Below are positions 46,298 to 59,400 of a DNA stretch of 64,000 bases, in pieces. A program made the position numbers and the translations under genes. The notes under the pieces were generated by a model that had not been told where the DNA came from, made no database searches, and saw only the letters and a list, made by a program, of their open reading frames with translations. Where the stretch lies: NCBI GenBank assembly GCA_003116995.1, contig BDSL01000026.1, forward strand, positions 992,001 to 1,056,000, written 5' to 3'. This DNA is from Yamagishiella unicocca. Its lineage: Eukaryota; Chlorophyta; Chlorophyceae; Chlamydomonadales; Volvocaceae. How positions within the stretch are numbered: the first letter of the stretch is position 1; each line of letters begins with the position of its first letter.

Positions 46298-49270
46298 ATG
46301 TGCTGTTTTGGTACGACAAGAAGTAGGGAGTAAGGGGCATCGCCTACGTTCAGAATGTTGTTACAATGCAGACCTTGCGCAGCTATAGCCGCGTTAACTG
46401 GGCGTAAGTGCCCGTGGGCATGAGAATGCGTGAATGCCACTAGTCCTTGTCCTGTACACATAATGCCAGTACGCACGTCTCCCCTACGGCGACATGTCTA
46501 CGTAAACATTTTCTATTCCCCTTTATGAATTGCCTTGGTTAGCGGTCCATGAGCCCCCTGGCTCGTCTGGGCCTTACGAGCTCCAAGAGCTTGTAATCAA
46601 TCCATCGATCCCTGACGACGTAGTTTCATTCATTTTTACAACTACACCTGTCTTGCCTACTACGACGTTTATATTGGCGCCTTGGCCTCGGTTTATGGGG
46701 TTTATTGGAACGGCTTGGGGGCCTTACTCCGGTACACTACGTACAATATTTGTTCTCATACTCCAGCTGGGCGTGCTAGCCAGCAGGCTACCGGTACCGG
46801 CTCAACCCCCTGCTTTTTCGAGTGCCGATGGAACATAATGGAGTGTGCAGGTCATGTAACATGGAAAGACCATGGCATCCTGAACGATAACTTAGCTGAC
46901 AGTGGTCTAATACACTGCCATCGTCACCAGCTCAGCCATGAGACAGGATTTCCACATGACAAGATATTATTACTTTATTGATATTATTACTCGCCAGCCG
47001 GGGCCATTTTGAGAATGCGGGACCTGGACAAAGACGGGACGGAAACAAGCCCAATGGCAGGCTGGCTGGGGTTATCCTAAGGTAACCCGGGCCCCCCGTT
47101 ACCCAGGTTGTCAACCGAGGGGGTAACGAGGAGACCCGGGCTGGAGGACCTTCACATCCTCGTTGGACCCTCGTTTCCTCCGGCTGGGTTACCTAGCTTT
47201 GGCGGTCCAGTAATGGGGGTAACCCCAGTCCAGTTTCGGGGGGGTAACCCCATTCCAGTTTCGGGGGGGTAACCCCAGTCCGGTTATGGAGGGGAAAACC
47301 CCTCCCCCCCCTCCAGTTACCCCCCTGCCCCGCATCTTCACGCCCCACCTTTCCTAACCGCCTTCCTCCGTCGTGCAGGCCTCCGCCGTACTCCGCCGTA
47401 CAAGATCGCGCCGTACCCGTCTCCCCGTATATCAGGCGTCCCCTTCCCTGCCTCTGTCTCTTTCGCCGCGCCGCTGGGGCTTCTTCGTTGCTTTGACCCC
47501 TGTACGCCCACTCCGGGCATGCATGTTGTACCTGACGCCCGCTGGTACCCCCTGCCCGCATGCTTCGCGTCGACCGCCATCACCACCCGCTCCGGGCCCT
47601 GGCCAGGTGAGTTCCGCCGCCGGGTTGGGCACATATTTTGTTCGTTTTTTGCTAGTCGTTGCACTCTTGTCTGCGGGCGTCGGGACCTGCGTCTAGGCTC
47701 TCGCGTTGTCCGGTCCCCCATGGCAGCGCGGCGCGGCTTCGGCCTCCTATCACGGACGCCGGCGGACCTCATCTGGTAAATTCCGGCTTCCTCACGTCGT
47801 CCGCAACAATGATGGTCGGTATTCGGGCGGGTCGGGACCGTGCCGCGCTGTCCGCTCTCCCGTCGCTCGCCACCTCCCCCAGTTCTCCAGCTAGCGCCCA
47901 AAAGCGGTTCCGTGAAACGCTTTCCTTGCATCGCGCGGGGTCCTCGCTTCCGTTAGTCTAGCCGCAGCCGATTTAGCTTAGCCACCGAAGGTCGACATAC
48001 GATCTTCATCTTTCGTCTCCTCAACCCAGTTCACCAGCATGCATCTCAAAACGTCTGTCCTCAACGGTTTTTTCTCGCATCCACGGGTCTTCCTCGAAAC
48101 CCCCCCTCCACGGCAGTTACCAGGGTGTAACGAGGAACCCAGGTCAAAGCTCAGTCAAATCCTTGTTTCACAATTGTTCTGCCAGATCGGGGCTATTTAG
48201 TCCGGTCACGGGGCCTTACCCGCCCCCTGTGCACCCCCATCACCCCAATACGCATGGGCATCCCCAGTCCGATTACAGGGCCTGACCCACCCCCTGCGCA
48301 CCCCTTAGTAAGCTGGCTGGGTGTTCTCTTAGCCCAACTGCGCCAGCGCCCACCTGCACCAACCCAAATCACCTGGCAAAATTTTATACATTTGAACCTT
48401 CGCTTATATTGGCTCGCACAACGGTTTGTCTCACCAGCTGACAACTCACCCTACTCCCGCGACGGCCGATCTTTAGCGCTATCTAACTAGCCCACCGCCT
48501 CCCAATACCGGTGATCCGGTGTTGCAGCTGTCATCGAGCAATCCCACGAGCATCTGTTGCCCCGCAAGTAACAGTGCAGCTGTGGACTGCGCTTCGGTCG
48601 GGAGTCAGAATACCCGGGGCACAACCCGGAAGAGGCAGCAACTTGCGGCGTTCACCTGCTAACGTGTCTACAACCTGCTCAGTTCGTTATAGCCGGAGCG
48701 CTAACGACAGCGCGCGTCCATTCAGGCCTGGAGTCGGCCAATACGGTCAGCCAGGAAAGCACGAACAGCACGGCATGGGCTTAGTAGTGTTATACCTACT
48801 GTCCGTGACAGCCGAAGCCTGCTGTGGGGCATGACAGGCCAGCACGCACAGCGCAGGGGCACAGCGGCTGTGCGTCAGCACAGCGGCTGCGTACCGTCTG
48901 GTGTCCCAAAGATTGTTGCAGTTTTAACACGTGTAGCCCCGAGCGTGTAGACGACGGCCCGCTGTAAGTTTCAAAACCTGCTACCGGCACTTATCCCCTG
49001 CAGCGATATTCAGTCTAACTCGACCGCGGGGCATTAAATTCCCTGCCCCGCCGCACACCCACAGCATAGAGACTGCGAGTTTCTGCTATTCTTTCGGATG
49101 CTTTCTGGCATGCGTCGGCGCCTGCTCGTAGCATATGGGCGCGCGAGCGCCTTTGCTGAGCCGCTGCCGGGTCGATACTGCGCCTTCGACATGTCATTTT
49201 TGTGACGCCGAATCGCACGATCGCGCAAAATGACACCAGGGGAGATACCCTACCGACGCCTTTAACTCAA
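46298..49270. other. Gene-poor stretch with local tandem repeats
   Basis: No gene recognised. 47215-47290 carries three ~25-bp copies of gtaaccccagtccagtttcg with flanking G runs. 48200-48304 carries two ~39-bp homologous segments (gggcctgacccaccccctgc type). The rest is pyrimidine-rich or unique. Confidence 0.45.
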
Positions 49271-49556
49271 GCAGCCGCCATGTACCGCCGCCCAGCCTCC
49301 ATCGCGCTGATGGCCGCTAGCACAACGACGTCCCAAACACATTGCTGCACCCCCGGAGGGGCCAGTACCAACCACACTTGACCCATCCAGGGACACATCA
49401 GCGCCCATTCGCACAGCCAATTGGTCGACGGCGGCTTGAGCCACCAGGCAGCTCTAGAAATGATGCTGCCCAGGGGAGAGCCCGCCTGGCACCGCACCAG
49501 GGTACTCACCGCAACCGCACGGAGAGGCCATTGCGCCCCGCATGTGGGAGTCGTCA
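49271..49556 (-). mobile_element. Interior fragment of a second L1 subfamily
   Basis: Minus-strand translation gives [14 protein letters not shown] and [20 protein letters not shown], then [17 protein letters not shown]: clearly related to, but diverged from, the main L1 family ([20 protein letters not shown]). The closest match is the plus-strand copy at 53 kb. It lacks the 3' terminus. Confidence 0.7.
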
Positions 49557-50454
49557 AACATATATAGAAGAATTCCGTCAACCGAGAGCCGCCAACGTCC
49601 CTCCTTGCGTGGACTCTCCCAGCGCATACGTCGCCTCCCAGTAGTACTACGTCGCCTCTCGCCCAGTACTAGCGCGGTCCGCTGCGCTAGCTAGCTAACC
49701 ATGCCCGCCCGCCGTCAGTTCGTCGTTGCTTGATCATGGTGCCTGCGTGCTATATATGTGCGTGCTTGCTTTCGTCTCGGGTCCGCCATATATGAAATCA
49801 CTACGTCACGGCAGGGCCCTGCCGTAGACGAAACAGCTACCATCGGTCGCCGCCTAGCTGCTTCGATAGGTAGGTCGGTGTAAAGATGATGATACTGCTG
49901 CTTGCTGAACGCCCATTAGCATATACCTACCTGGCTGTCTAGCTAATGGGCCGCCTGACCCGGTGGCAACCCTCGCGCCTATATTAAGCACGACGGGGTA
50001 GTGGCGAGATACAAATAGTATCACCAAGTCATTGTTCTTGCATATACGGTACGCACAAGGCATGGCTTGCTGCGTGGTGTAGAAAGGTGTTTGCAGGAAC
50101 CCACTTGAGCCTTCACAAGCAAGAGATACAATATGTTGGTAAAGGTTTTGCTTGGCGGCCCCCAAAGGCAGGGAGGGATGGAGCATGTAATCGGGTACGC
50201 ACAGGTAAAACCGATGTAAGCTCGACTATATTATACGAGAAGTACAGGTGGCGGGCTGCTGCACAGCGTGAGCTGTGTTGTGTGTCGTGGACGTGCGCAG
50301 CACGTATGTACGATATGGTTGTTCCACAAAGGTGCGTCCCTCAACTCACACATTGAGTCCCGGCTCGGTGTAATGTATGGATATCATGATATAGGCCGCA
50401 CAAACAACACGCTTCCTCCCTCCTACCCTTCCATTCCCGGCCCCAGGCACCCAC
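49557..50454. other. No gene recognised
   Basis: Unique, moderate-GC sequence downstream of copy 2's motif X exon. Its terminal exon and stop should lie here but were not identified. Confidence 0.4.
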
Positions 50455-53400
50455 CTCCAGCGCCCTGCGCAGCTGCTGCCCTAGCGCCTTCGCCAGTGGG
50501 GGCGGGACCGCGTTGCCGATTTGGCGATAGCGGCAGTCCGTGCTGCCCGAGAATTGGTGGCGGTCTGGGAACCCCTGCAACGATATGATGAGAGCGGCAC
50601 AATAAGGCAGGCGAAGGGATAAGGAGTTCGTGTTGTGTATATATTGAAAATTAAATAGGGAAGCTCTACTCACCATTGTGACCCCGTCCCAGTAACGGTT
50701 ACACTGGGTTCCGGACCAAGAGGTAGAACCATCGGGCGCATCGCCTGACACTGAACAAGACGGAGGAAACAAAAAACAGACCTGCACCGGAACAAAAGCA
50801 AACTACCAGAACACCAAATCGACAGGCCGTAGGCACACAGAGCAGCAGCCAACACCCCAGGGGGAATTTGCACTAGAGGCTCCCCTATCAGGAACTGGCT
50901 ATCTGTTGTGCGAACATACATCGACCCGATGGTTCTACCTCTTGGTCTGGAACCCACTGTAACCGTCACAACAACAACATCGACCGCCGAGCCTACGTCA
51001 GGGGTGTTGATCGACGACTTATACATCGAGCGCACAGTCTTGGAGATTTTGATTGACGATTTACGAAATATGCTTATGTGCACCCTCTAAGCCAGGGGCA
51101 TAAATCCGCAAACTAGCTACAATAAATACCGGTCATCAATCTGTGTGTATTTGTGCATGCACTTGCGTCGCGATTCAGGGGTGAGGGGAATAGTTCGGTC
51201 TGCCCCCTCCCCATGCGTGTCTGTACGACTAAGCCCCTGCTAGCTTACGAGTCCAGAACAGAGCTTTCTAGGCTTAGTCACATGATAAGCAACTAAGCAC
51301 TAAGTGGTTCGGTCCTAGTCCTGTGACCTGTGAACCTGGTGATGCTATTGCGTGGGGTGATGCTATTGCGTGCTATTCTCAACTTAGGACAGAATCTCGA
51401 CAACTTGAACCAAACCCCAAGTATCAGCGAAGCCGATCTTTTTCCCGCCACGGCTGCTGCTGGGCAACCCAACGCACTGACCTGGCTCCTGGCCCACTCG
51501 CGCACTGAGACCAAACGGTCCTGTTCTGGGTGAATGGACCAGCCACCCCAGCCGTCGGGACACGGCTTGGTGGTGGAGGCGCGGAAGTGGCCATCATAGT
51601 TGAGCCTAACATGTTGGGGCGGGCCGAACGGGTCGGAATGTGACTCTATCGTTAGTAGATAGTTAGTAGAAATAGCAGCAGTAGTAATATTTTATTGCCG
51701 GGCGAAGCCTGGCGTGTCTTTATCTAGTAGAAATAGCACCAGTAGCAAATTTATTTTTGTTGTAACGGTAACAGTGGGTTCCAGACCAAGAGGTAGAACC
51801 ATCGGGCACATCGCCTGACACTGAGAAAGACGGAGGAAACAAAGACCGACATGCACCGGAAGAAAGGCAAACCACCAGAACACCAAATCGACAGGCCGTA
51901 GGCACACAGAGCAGCAGCCAGTACCCCAGGGGAATTCGCACTAGAGGTAACAGCCCAGCAACCGACGAACCAGTGAAGCGCCGCAACGATGCAATCATCG
52001 GGACCAGCCGCCTCTCATCCCAAAAGGCACGGACCCCTAGCAGGGCTCAAACGCGCATATAGAGCCGGAAAGTAAGAAGCACGGCAAACCCCGCTCCCCA
52101 GATCGGTCCCCGGACCGATCACGAATCCACCAGTACCTCAGCCGGTCCCCCGCACACAAGGTGACTGGCGACAACCCGCAAGAAAGGATGCCGAGGCCCC
52201 ACTGCATCCCAGCCTTTCTTGGGAAGCCCCAACCCAAAGCCCCTCAGAAGGGCCCAAAACTCCACCATCCCACGGCGAATGGCACGATCCAGGAGACCAC
52301 TTCCCGGAGTAAGAGGGGGACCACCAGCACCCGCCCTTTCCAAGGCCGCGGCCATAAACCGGCGGCCCACCTCCATGGCAGTAATAGCCGCCAGGACTAC
52401 TACATCCCAGACGCAGGGCTGTACCCCGGTAGGTGCTTGCACCAACCAAACTTGCGCCCGTGTCACCCCTGCACCGAGCTGGGTCTCGAGTTGGGCAATC
52501 ACTGCTTGAGCCACCGGGCAGAACCAAAAGTAGTGTAGGCGGGGGTCACCCGCCCCTGGATGCTCTCCATCCGGCACACCGCACCCACAGGGGGCTGCTG
52601 CTACCGTCCGCATATGAGAGTTCCCGAGGAGTAATAATATATTGCCGGCCGAAGCCTGGCGTGTCTTAAGGGGGTGTGGAACTAAGGGGCGGACGACTGC
52701 ACCCCTTTACGCCCGCACCACCGAGTAGCGGTATCAGTATTAGTGTTAGTAGTGTCGGGTTGTTCGTATGGACAGGTCCCTGTTTGTAAAGGATGGGTCA
52801 CGGTCGCGGTTATAGAGGGTTCTAGCCACAACTGATGTGTCTTGTTCAGTGTCAGGCGATGTGCCCGATGGTTCTACCTCTTGGTCTGGAACCCACTGTA
52901 ACCGTTACAACATGATGTGGAGGTGAGGTGATATTAGGTGCACGCCTCGGCTGGCGGGGGTTGCCACCTATTTCGGTCCGGAGTAAGTATACGGCGCGAG
53001 TGGCTGCAATCATGCAACTATCGGAAACGGTGGTGGCTCGCGCTGCCGCGCATGAGCTATCCGTTCGAGAGGCACTGATGGGGACAGCGGTGGCCGCTGA
53101 GCTGCGTTTGGCTTTATCGGCACTTCAAGGCGCGTTCCGGACGTTATGGCAGGGTCTGCGCTGGGAGAACTCCCACAAGCAAGGAGGGATGGTGGCGGCT
53201 CACGGTTGATGGGATTCCTCTGCTTGGCAACCCCCACATGCGGGGCGCAATGTTGTTGTAACGGTTACAGTGGGTAACGGTTTCAATGTATGGTTTCTCC
53301 GTCCGTGCGGTTGTATATGGTAAGTACCCTGGTGCGGTGCCAGGCGGGCTTTCCTCTCGGCAACATCATTTCTGGAGCTGCCCGGCGGCTCAAGCCGCCG

Positions 53401-56400
53401 TCGACCAAATGGCCGTACTGGTGTGTCCCGGGGTCAAGTGTGGTTGGTACTAGCCCCTCCGGGGTTGAAGCAATGTGCTTGGGACGTCGCGGTAGTAGTA
53501 ATTGTTACAGTAGGGCCCAGGCGTGGAGCTAGCGGCTGTCAGCGCAATGGAGGCTGGGAGGCGGTACATGGCGGCTGCTTTAAAGGCATCGGAGGGGATC
53601 TCCCCTGGTATCAGTTTATGTGGTCGTGCGATCCGGTGTGGGGTAGTGGGATTTCTGGCCCCGTTTGCGGGGTTTCGTGGCACTAGGAGTCCCGACAACG
53701 GGTTGGGGAGCGTTTGGTTCCCAACACCCTCTGTTGCGGGTTGTTCAGGGCCGATGAGTGTGCGTTAGCCCGGCACCCATTGGCAAGGGATCGAATAAGG
53801 CCTCGGTTGCCCGGTGCTCCTGCGGGAGCTCAATTCCTGCTCCTCCTTACTTTGGTCTGGGTGCTGGTCCGGTGTGGGAGGCATTATCTTGGATCTCAGT
53901 TGGGGGGCTTCTGCTCGGCTTGTTGAGGCGCTCTGTCGGTTGTATGTTCTGATCGAGGGGCTGCTTGAACTGCCGTTGGTGTACTGCTAATAGGGGGACA
54001 TTTAGGCTAAATTCCCCTGGGTGGTTGGTGCCGCTGTTCGTTCTCTGGCCCCTCGGTCGGGGTTTCTGTTGGTTTTCCATATCTCGGTCGGGCTATATTT
54101 TTCTTCCTGCGTCTCTTTCGTTGTCAGGCGATGCGCCCGATGGCTCTATCTTACGGTCTGGGTCCCACTGTAACAAGTTACTACTACATTAGCGATTCGT
54201 AAGTTTTGGGCTGTTTTGTTGTAACGGTTACAGTGGGTTCCAGACCAAGAGGTAGAACCATCGGCCGCATCGCCTGACACTGAACAAGACGGAGGAAACA
54301 ACTACCGACATGCACCGAAACAAAGGCAAACCACCAGAACACCAAGTTGACAGGCTGTTTTGGGGTGGATGAGACCTGGCACCCATTTAAAAGGCTACAG
54401 CAGACAACCATCCTTTGCCTTGCAAATTTTCCAAAAGCGTCGGCGTTTGAAACGCCGGCGTTTCTTATTCATGTAAGCGTTTCGTATGTGTGCTTTAGGC
54501 ATGTCGGAGTATGGATGCTGTGGAAGATGAGGAAGAAACATGTCAAACTACTGGGGTGCCCTCAATACTACTGGGGTGCCCTCAATAGTACACCACTTTT
54601 GGTTCTGCCCGGTGGCTCAAGCAGTGACTGCCCAACTCGAGACCCAGCTCGGTGCAGGGGTGACACGGGCGCAAGTTTGGTTGGTGCAAGCCCCTACCGG
54701 GGTACAGTCCTGCGTCTGGGATGTAGTAGTCCTGGCGGCTATTACTGCCATGGAGGTGGGGCGCCGTTTTATGGCCGCGGCCTTGAAGAGGGCGGGGGCT
54801 GGTGGTCCCCCTCTTACTCCGGGTAGTGGTCTTCTGGATCGCGCCGTTCGCCGTGGGGTGGTGGAGTTTTGGGCCCTTTTGAGGGGCTTTGCTGCGCTGG
54901 GGCTTCCCCAGAAAGGCTGGGATGCAGTGGGGCCTCGGCATCCTTTCTTGCGGGTTGTCGCCAATCGCCTTGTGTGCGGGGGACCGGCTGAGGTACTGGT
55001 GGATTCCTGATCGGCTCGGGTTGTCTTGGGGAGCGGGGTTTCCCGTGCTTCATACTTTCTGGCTATATAGGCGTGTTGAGCCCTGCTAGGGGTCCGTGCC
55101 TTATGGGATGAGAGGTGGCGGGTTCCGATATTTGCATCGTTGCGGCGCTCCACTGGTTCGTCGGGTGCTGGGCTGTTAGGTTGGTTGGTGGCCAGTTCCT
55201 GATAGGGGAGCCTCTAGTGCAAATTCCCCCTGGGGTGCTGGCTGCTGCTCTGTATGCCTACGGCCTGTCAACTTGGTGTTCTGGTGGTTTGCCTTTGTTT
55301 CGGTGCATGTCGGTATTTGTTTCCTCCGTCTTGTTCAGTGTCAGGCGATGTGCCCGATGGTTCTACCTCTTGGTCTGGAACCCACTGTAACCGTTACAAC
55401 AAAAAAAAGTACCCTGAGTACATACGCTACTGAACGGGAGGTAGGTTTTTGAGCTCCCTGATTATGGCATTTTGCTTACTTGCGACGCTCCGCGGGCTCG
55501 GTTATTCATGGAGGATTAATGTAAGTTGACGCGCTCATCCAGGTAGGTCACCATTCAGGTTGGCCAAACCATATAAGGTCGCACAAACTGGAGATGCAGG
55601 GGCTAGCCGGTAGCATTGAACATATACTTTCGGTTTGCTTTCTCCTCTCTTCTTAATAAAGTCCATCTTGTATCCACCATCACGCTCACCACGGGCAGCC
55701 GATCGCTATCGAACTAGACACACCTGCCGTACATGCTTTTTTTCAGCGTCTTCATCCTTGTGAGCCAGGAGTTGGGGATGAGTGGATAGCCATCTGCCTG
55801 TTGGTACGAATATGGGATGAGAGGATTTTAGGGTTTCAGGATTGGTACCAGGACATCTGGGTACATGCCATGTACCTGGTGATCGACAACTTTAAATCGC
55901 CCCGCCACCCGCTACATATCAGTCGGGTCCCCTCGGTCGCCTGCCGGTTGTAGCCCATCGCCCACCGCCCATCCATCGCCTGCCGCCCGCCGCCCACCCG
56001 CTTTTCCCCGTTCATTTGTCGCGATAACTACTTGTGAAGAACCTGGTAGTTGTCCGCGAATTGCGCGCGTTTTCGTGAATGTCATGGCATCGATTTCGTT
56101 CGACAGTCGACCCACATTGCATCCCTCTTGCGAGCGTGCATCGACGCTCAGGTAACCTGGTACTGTTACACAAAATGTAGCCGCGCAATGACAACCGACC
56201 ATGGGAACCCTCTCCCTCCCGCAACACCGACCTGCTGGGGGTCCCAGCTTGATGGGTATTGGATTCCTTGCATCGCATCCATGACATGACGGAGGTCCTT
56301 GCCCGCAGGGATATGCCTGGAGATGGCAGGTGGGGCGGGTTAGATTGAAGGTGGGGGAATGGAGGGAGGAATGGAGCAAGGGAAGAATGGAGGGACGGAG

Positions 56401-59400
56401 GAATGGAAAGAGGCACGCATTCACGCTATGCTGCGTAGCTCGCTTCCAAGAAGCGGAGGCCGAGGTAAGGAGCGAGGTTAGCTATGATAGCGTTCCCACT
56501 TGCATTTAATCCCAAACAGCACATACAGACATACGCCGGTCAGCCGCACCTGCACAGCTGTAGCTGGGTCTCGTTCATGGGCCTCACCACATGATCCAGG
56601 AGCTCGGATCCTGAAGATTCTCGCATGTCGCGCTGGAAGGCGCTCTCTGGACCGGTGTAGTGCAGTACAGCAGCATGGCTGCGCGCGGGTTATACATACA
56701 GATCGACATGCGGGTACGTAAAAACTGGCCCGCGAGAGTATCATATATACTAGGTTACAGATGGGTAGTATTTACTGTACAGTGGCGTTAACCGGGTGTA
56801 TGATGGGAGAGAGAGAGAGGGGTAACAGTTGGGATGTGCTAGCACGTCGTCCGCGCCTTCCTCAGCAAGGAATTGGCGTCTGGCCTAGCTATCCATGAGA
56901 ACGACTGCAGCAATATGTGGTAACTAACGCACACGACGTCATTATTGCTAGCAGGGACCCCTTGTGTGACACTCCAACTTCATGCATTTCCCCACTTTGC
57001 CGTGTGCGCTGTCAAAACCTCCTGATAGGCCCCACCAGAAAAGACACGAGCCTTCGGTTCTCAGGCCTGCTGAGCCTGCTGTCAAGTATCCCAAGCTGAC
57101 GCGATAGCCTGCAGCAGGTTGCCACCATCACGCCGCCTACCTGTACTCACCTATTTTCGTTGTTGCCGATGGGTGGTAAATCTGCGATGGCGTCGCGCAC
57201 CGTGATGGGGCGCAGTGGGGCGCCGGGCAGCGGTGCCGTGGCGTAATATTTGCCAGCGGGTACACGTATTACTGGTGGTGGGCGGCTGAAGGCGTGTCGT
57301 GGCGTCGGCCAGTCAGGCAGCACCTCGCCAGGCAGCGCAGCCCAGATGAAAACGCGGCTGCGTGACTGGGGTACGCCAAAGTTGCCAGCGTTAAGGACGC
57401 CGACACGGACCTGTATGTGCAGGATGCACGGTTTACGCGTGATGTCATCACGAGGCCGCAGGAAAGGGCGGCGGATTGTTAGCCACTTGCCCGTAAAGGT
57501 CCATCAACTGCCTTGCTTTCGCAGCACTGCATACCGTACACATCTATAAAACTTGTTGTCTGAACAAGCTGCCATGGTTACCATGCTGTGGATATTTTCA
57601 AAGCATTACATACCGTACATGTAGGTAAGCATTGTTACTTTTAAACATACATGGTAAGCGTTGTTGTTTTAACATACATACGAAACGACGTCATTATCAC
57701 GATGCTGTAGGTTTGCAGCAATACGAACATATCAAAATAATACACGCTACAATAGTGGGTTCTAGACCCGAAGGCCGCAACTTAAGGCCCTACATTACCT
57801 TTCCAACCCCTACGTACCCCCGACCTCCACAAGCCCAGCCCACCTGGTACCCCATGTCCAGCAATGTACGCATTGCTAAGCAAAAATAGTTCAGGCCCCC
57901 CCTGAAGCCCTCCACATCGTCCAGGAACCCGTGTACGTTCTCGAGTAGGAAGTAGGAGGGCCGGTAGAAGTCGCAGAAGGACAAGTAAGCAGCAACCTGG
58001 TAGGTGCGGCAAGCAGGGACAGTGTCGAGGCGGCGGGGAAGGTGTAGGCGAGGCACTCAAGTAGTCAAGGTAAGGCGCTTAGGCCGGCAACGGCCCGCCT
58101 GCCGGTGGGTAAGGTAGGTGCTGAAGTGGACACTGCAGCGATCGATATATCGCACCCGAAGTAAGTTGGCTTACTTTGCTTGTACATGCCACAGCACGCA
58201 GGGACCAGCTCCCTACCATTGTGTGCGCAGCCGACTCACCAAGCTGTCTTTCTGTAATGCATTGGTGTTACTGCGGTGCCGGTTAAGTTTCGAGAATCCC
58301 TGGCATGGCGGGCCGCCAATCATGAGGTCGACGGACCCCGGCTCCGGAAGGCCTGCGAGAATGGCGGCGTCAAGCTCATCTGCTGCCCTCACGCATGCGG
58401 GATCGGTGACGCAGTCTGACGCCTCGCCAGCTTTGATCATGGCAGCCTGCAAGGTTGTTAGGTATGAGAGGAAAAAACATGGCTCAGCAAGGTTGTAGGG
58501 GAATATATGTGAATCAATATGCAATGGCTAGCCCCATGTCGGGCGGCTGCTTGGGTGCCGCACATTTATGGGCCCGCAGTCTGCTAGCTCCGCTCGCGTT
58601 GGCGATGCGGCCATGAGCAAAGAATTCCTCGTAAATTTCCTGCGACATGCTCACGTTCGCCTCCAATGTATGTGCTGCTGCTCGCTGTGGAAGCTCGCAA
58701 TAGTCTAACCGACCAAGAGGTAGCTAGGCTGCTCACACCCAATGACCCCGGCACCGACGGCCCCACCCGCAGCAGCACATTACAGTCGGCCTTGAAGACC
58801 GTGGCGCCAGGATTGTTAAGCCTGAACGCCTCTGCAGCGTCGGCATCAAATTCGATTGCCCAGCGCGTCTCTGACACACCCGACTGGGCCGATCGTCAGT
58901 TGGGGCGCGTAAGGGCGAGTTCAGCGGGAGTCAATGATGAAGGGAAAGATGTTCGGGATGAGGTCAGAGATCAGCAGGGCATGCTAGGCGGCAGGCGTGT
59001 GTGTGGTTGAGGCAGTGGAGGCAGCAGCAGTGTTCGAGAGGGTGAGGGAGGCTCGTAGATGGGACTCAAGTGCCGAGCCCTCTCGTTGGCACCTGTATCC
59101 CTTCCCGCCGTATCCACATAAACTTCACCCGACGTCCACGCACCTGATGCATCCCTTCGCTGAGTCCACCACAGCCCGCGAAGAGGTCCATGGTACGGAG
59201 GCGTGGAGGGCCGGTAGGGGTTGGTCCCGCTTGAGCTGCCGCCTGGGGTGGAGACTCTTCAGGGTTAGCGTATGCTGCACCTGCTGGGAGATGCAGGCTC
59301 GTCGGCGGGGGCCCCACGTGTCCTGGCAGCCTGGGGTCGAAGGTTCCCACCACTGTGAATGTGTCAACATCGTCCGGGGCTGCGTGGGAGTAGAGGCGGG

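Noticed and set aside
54582..55153. Proline/arginine-rich frames antisense to L1 copies (also at 15.7, 27.3 and 52.2 kb)
   Set aside because: Their conservation follows from the sense-strand L1 protein; they end at L1 boundaries.
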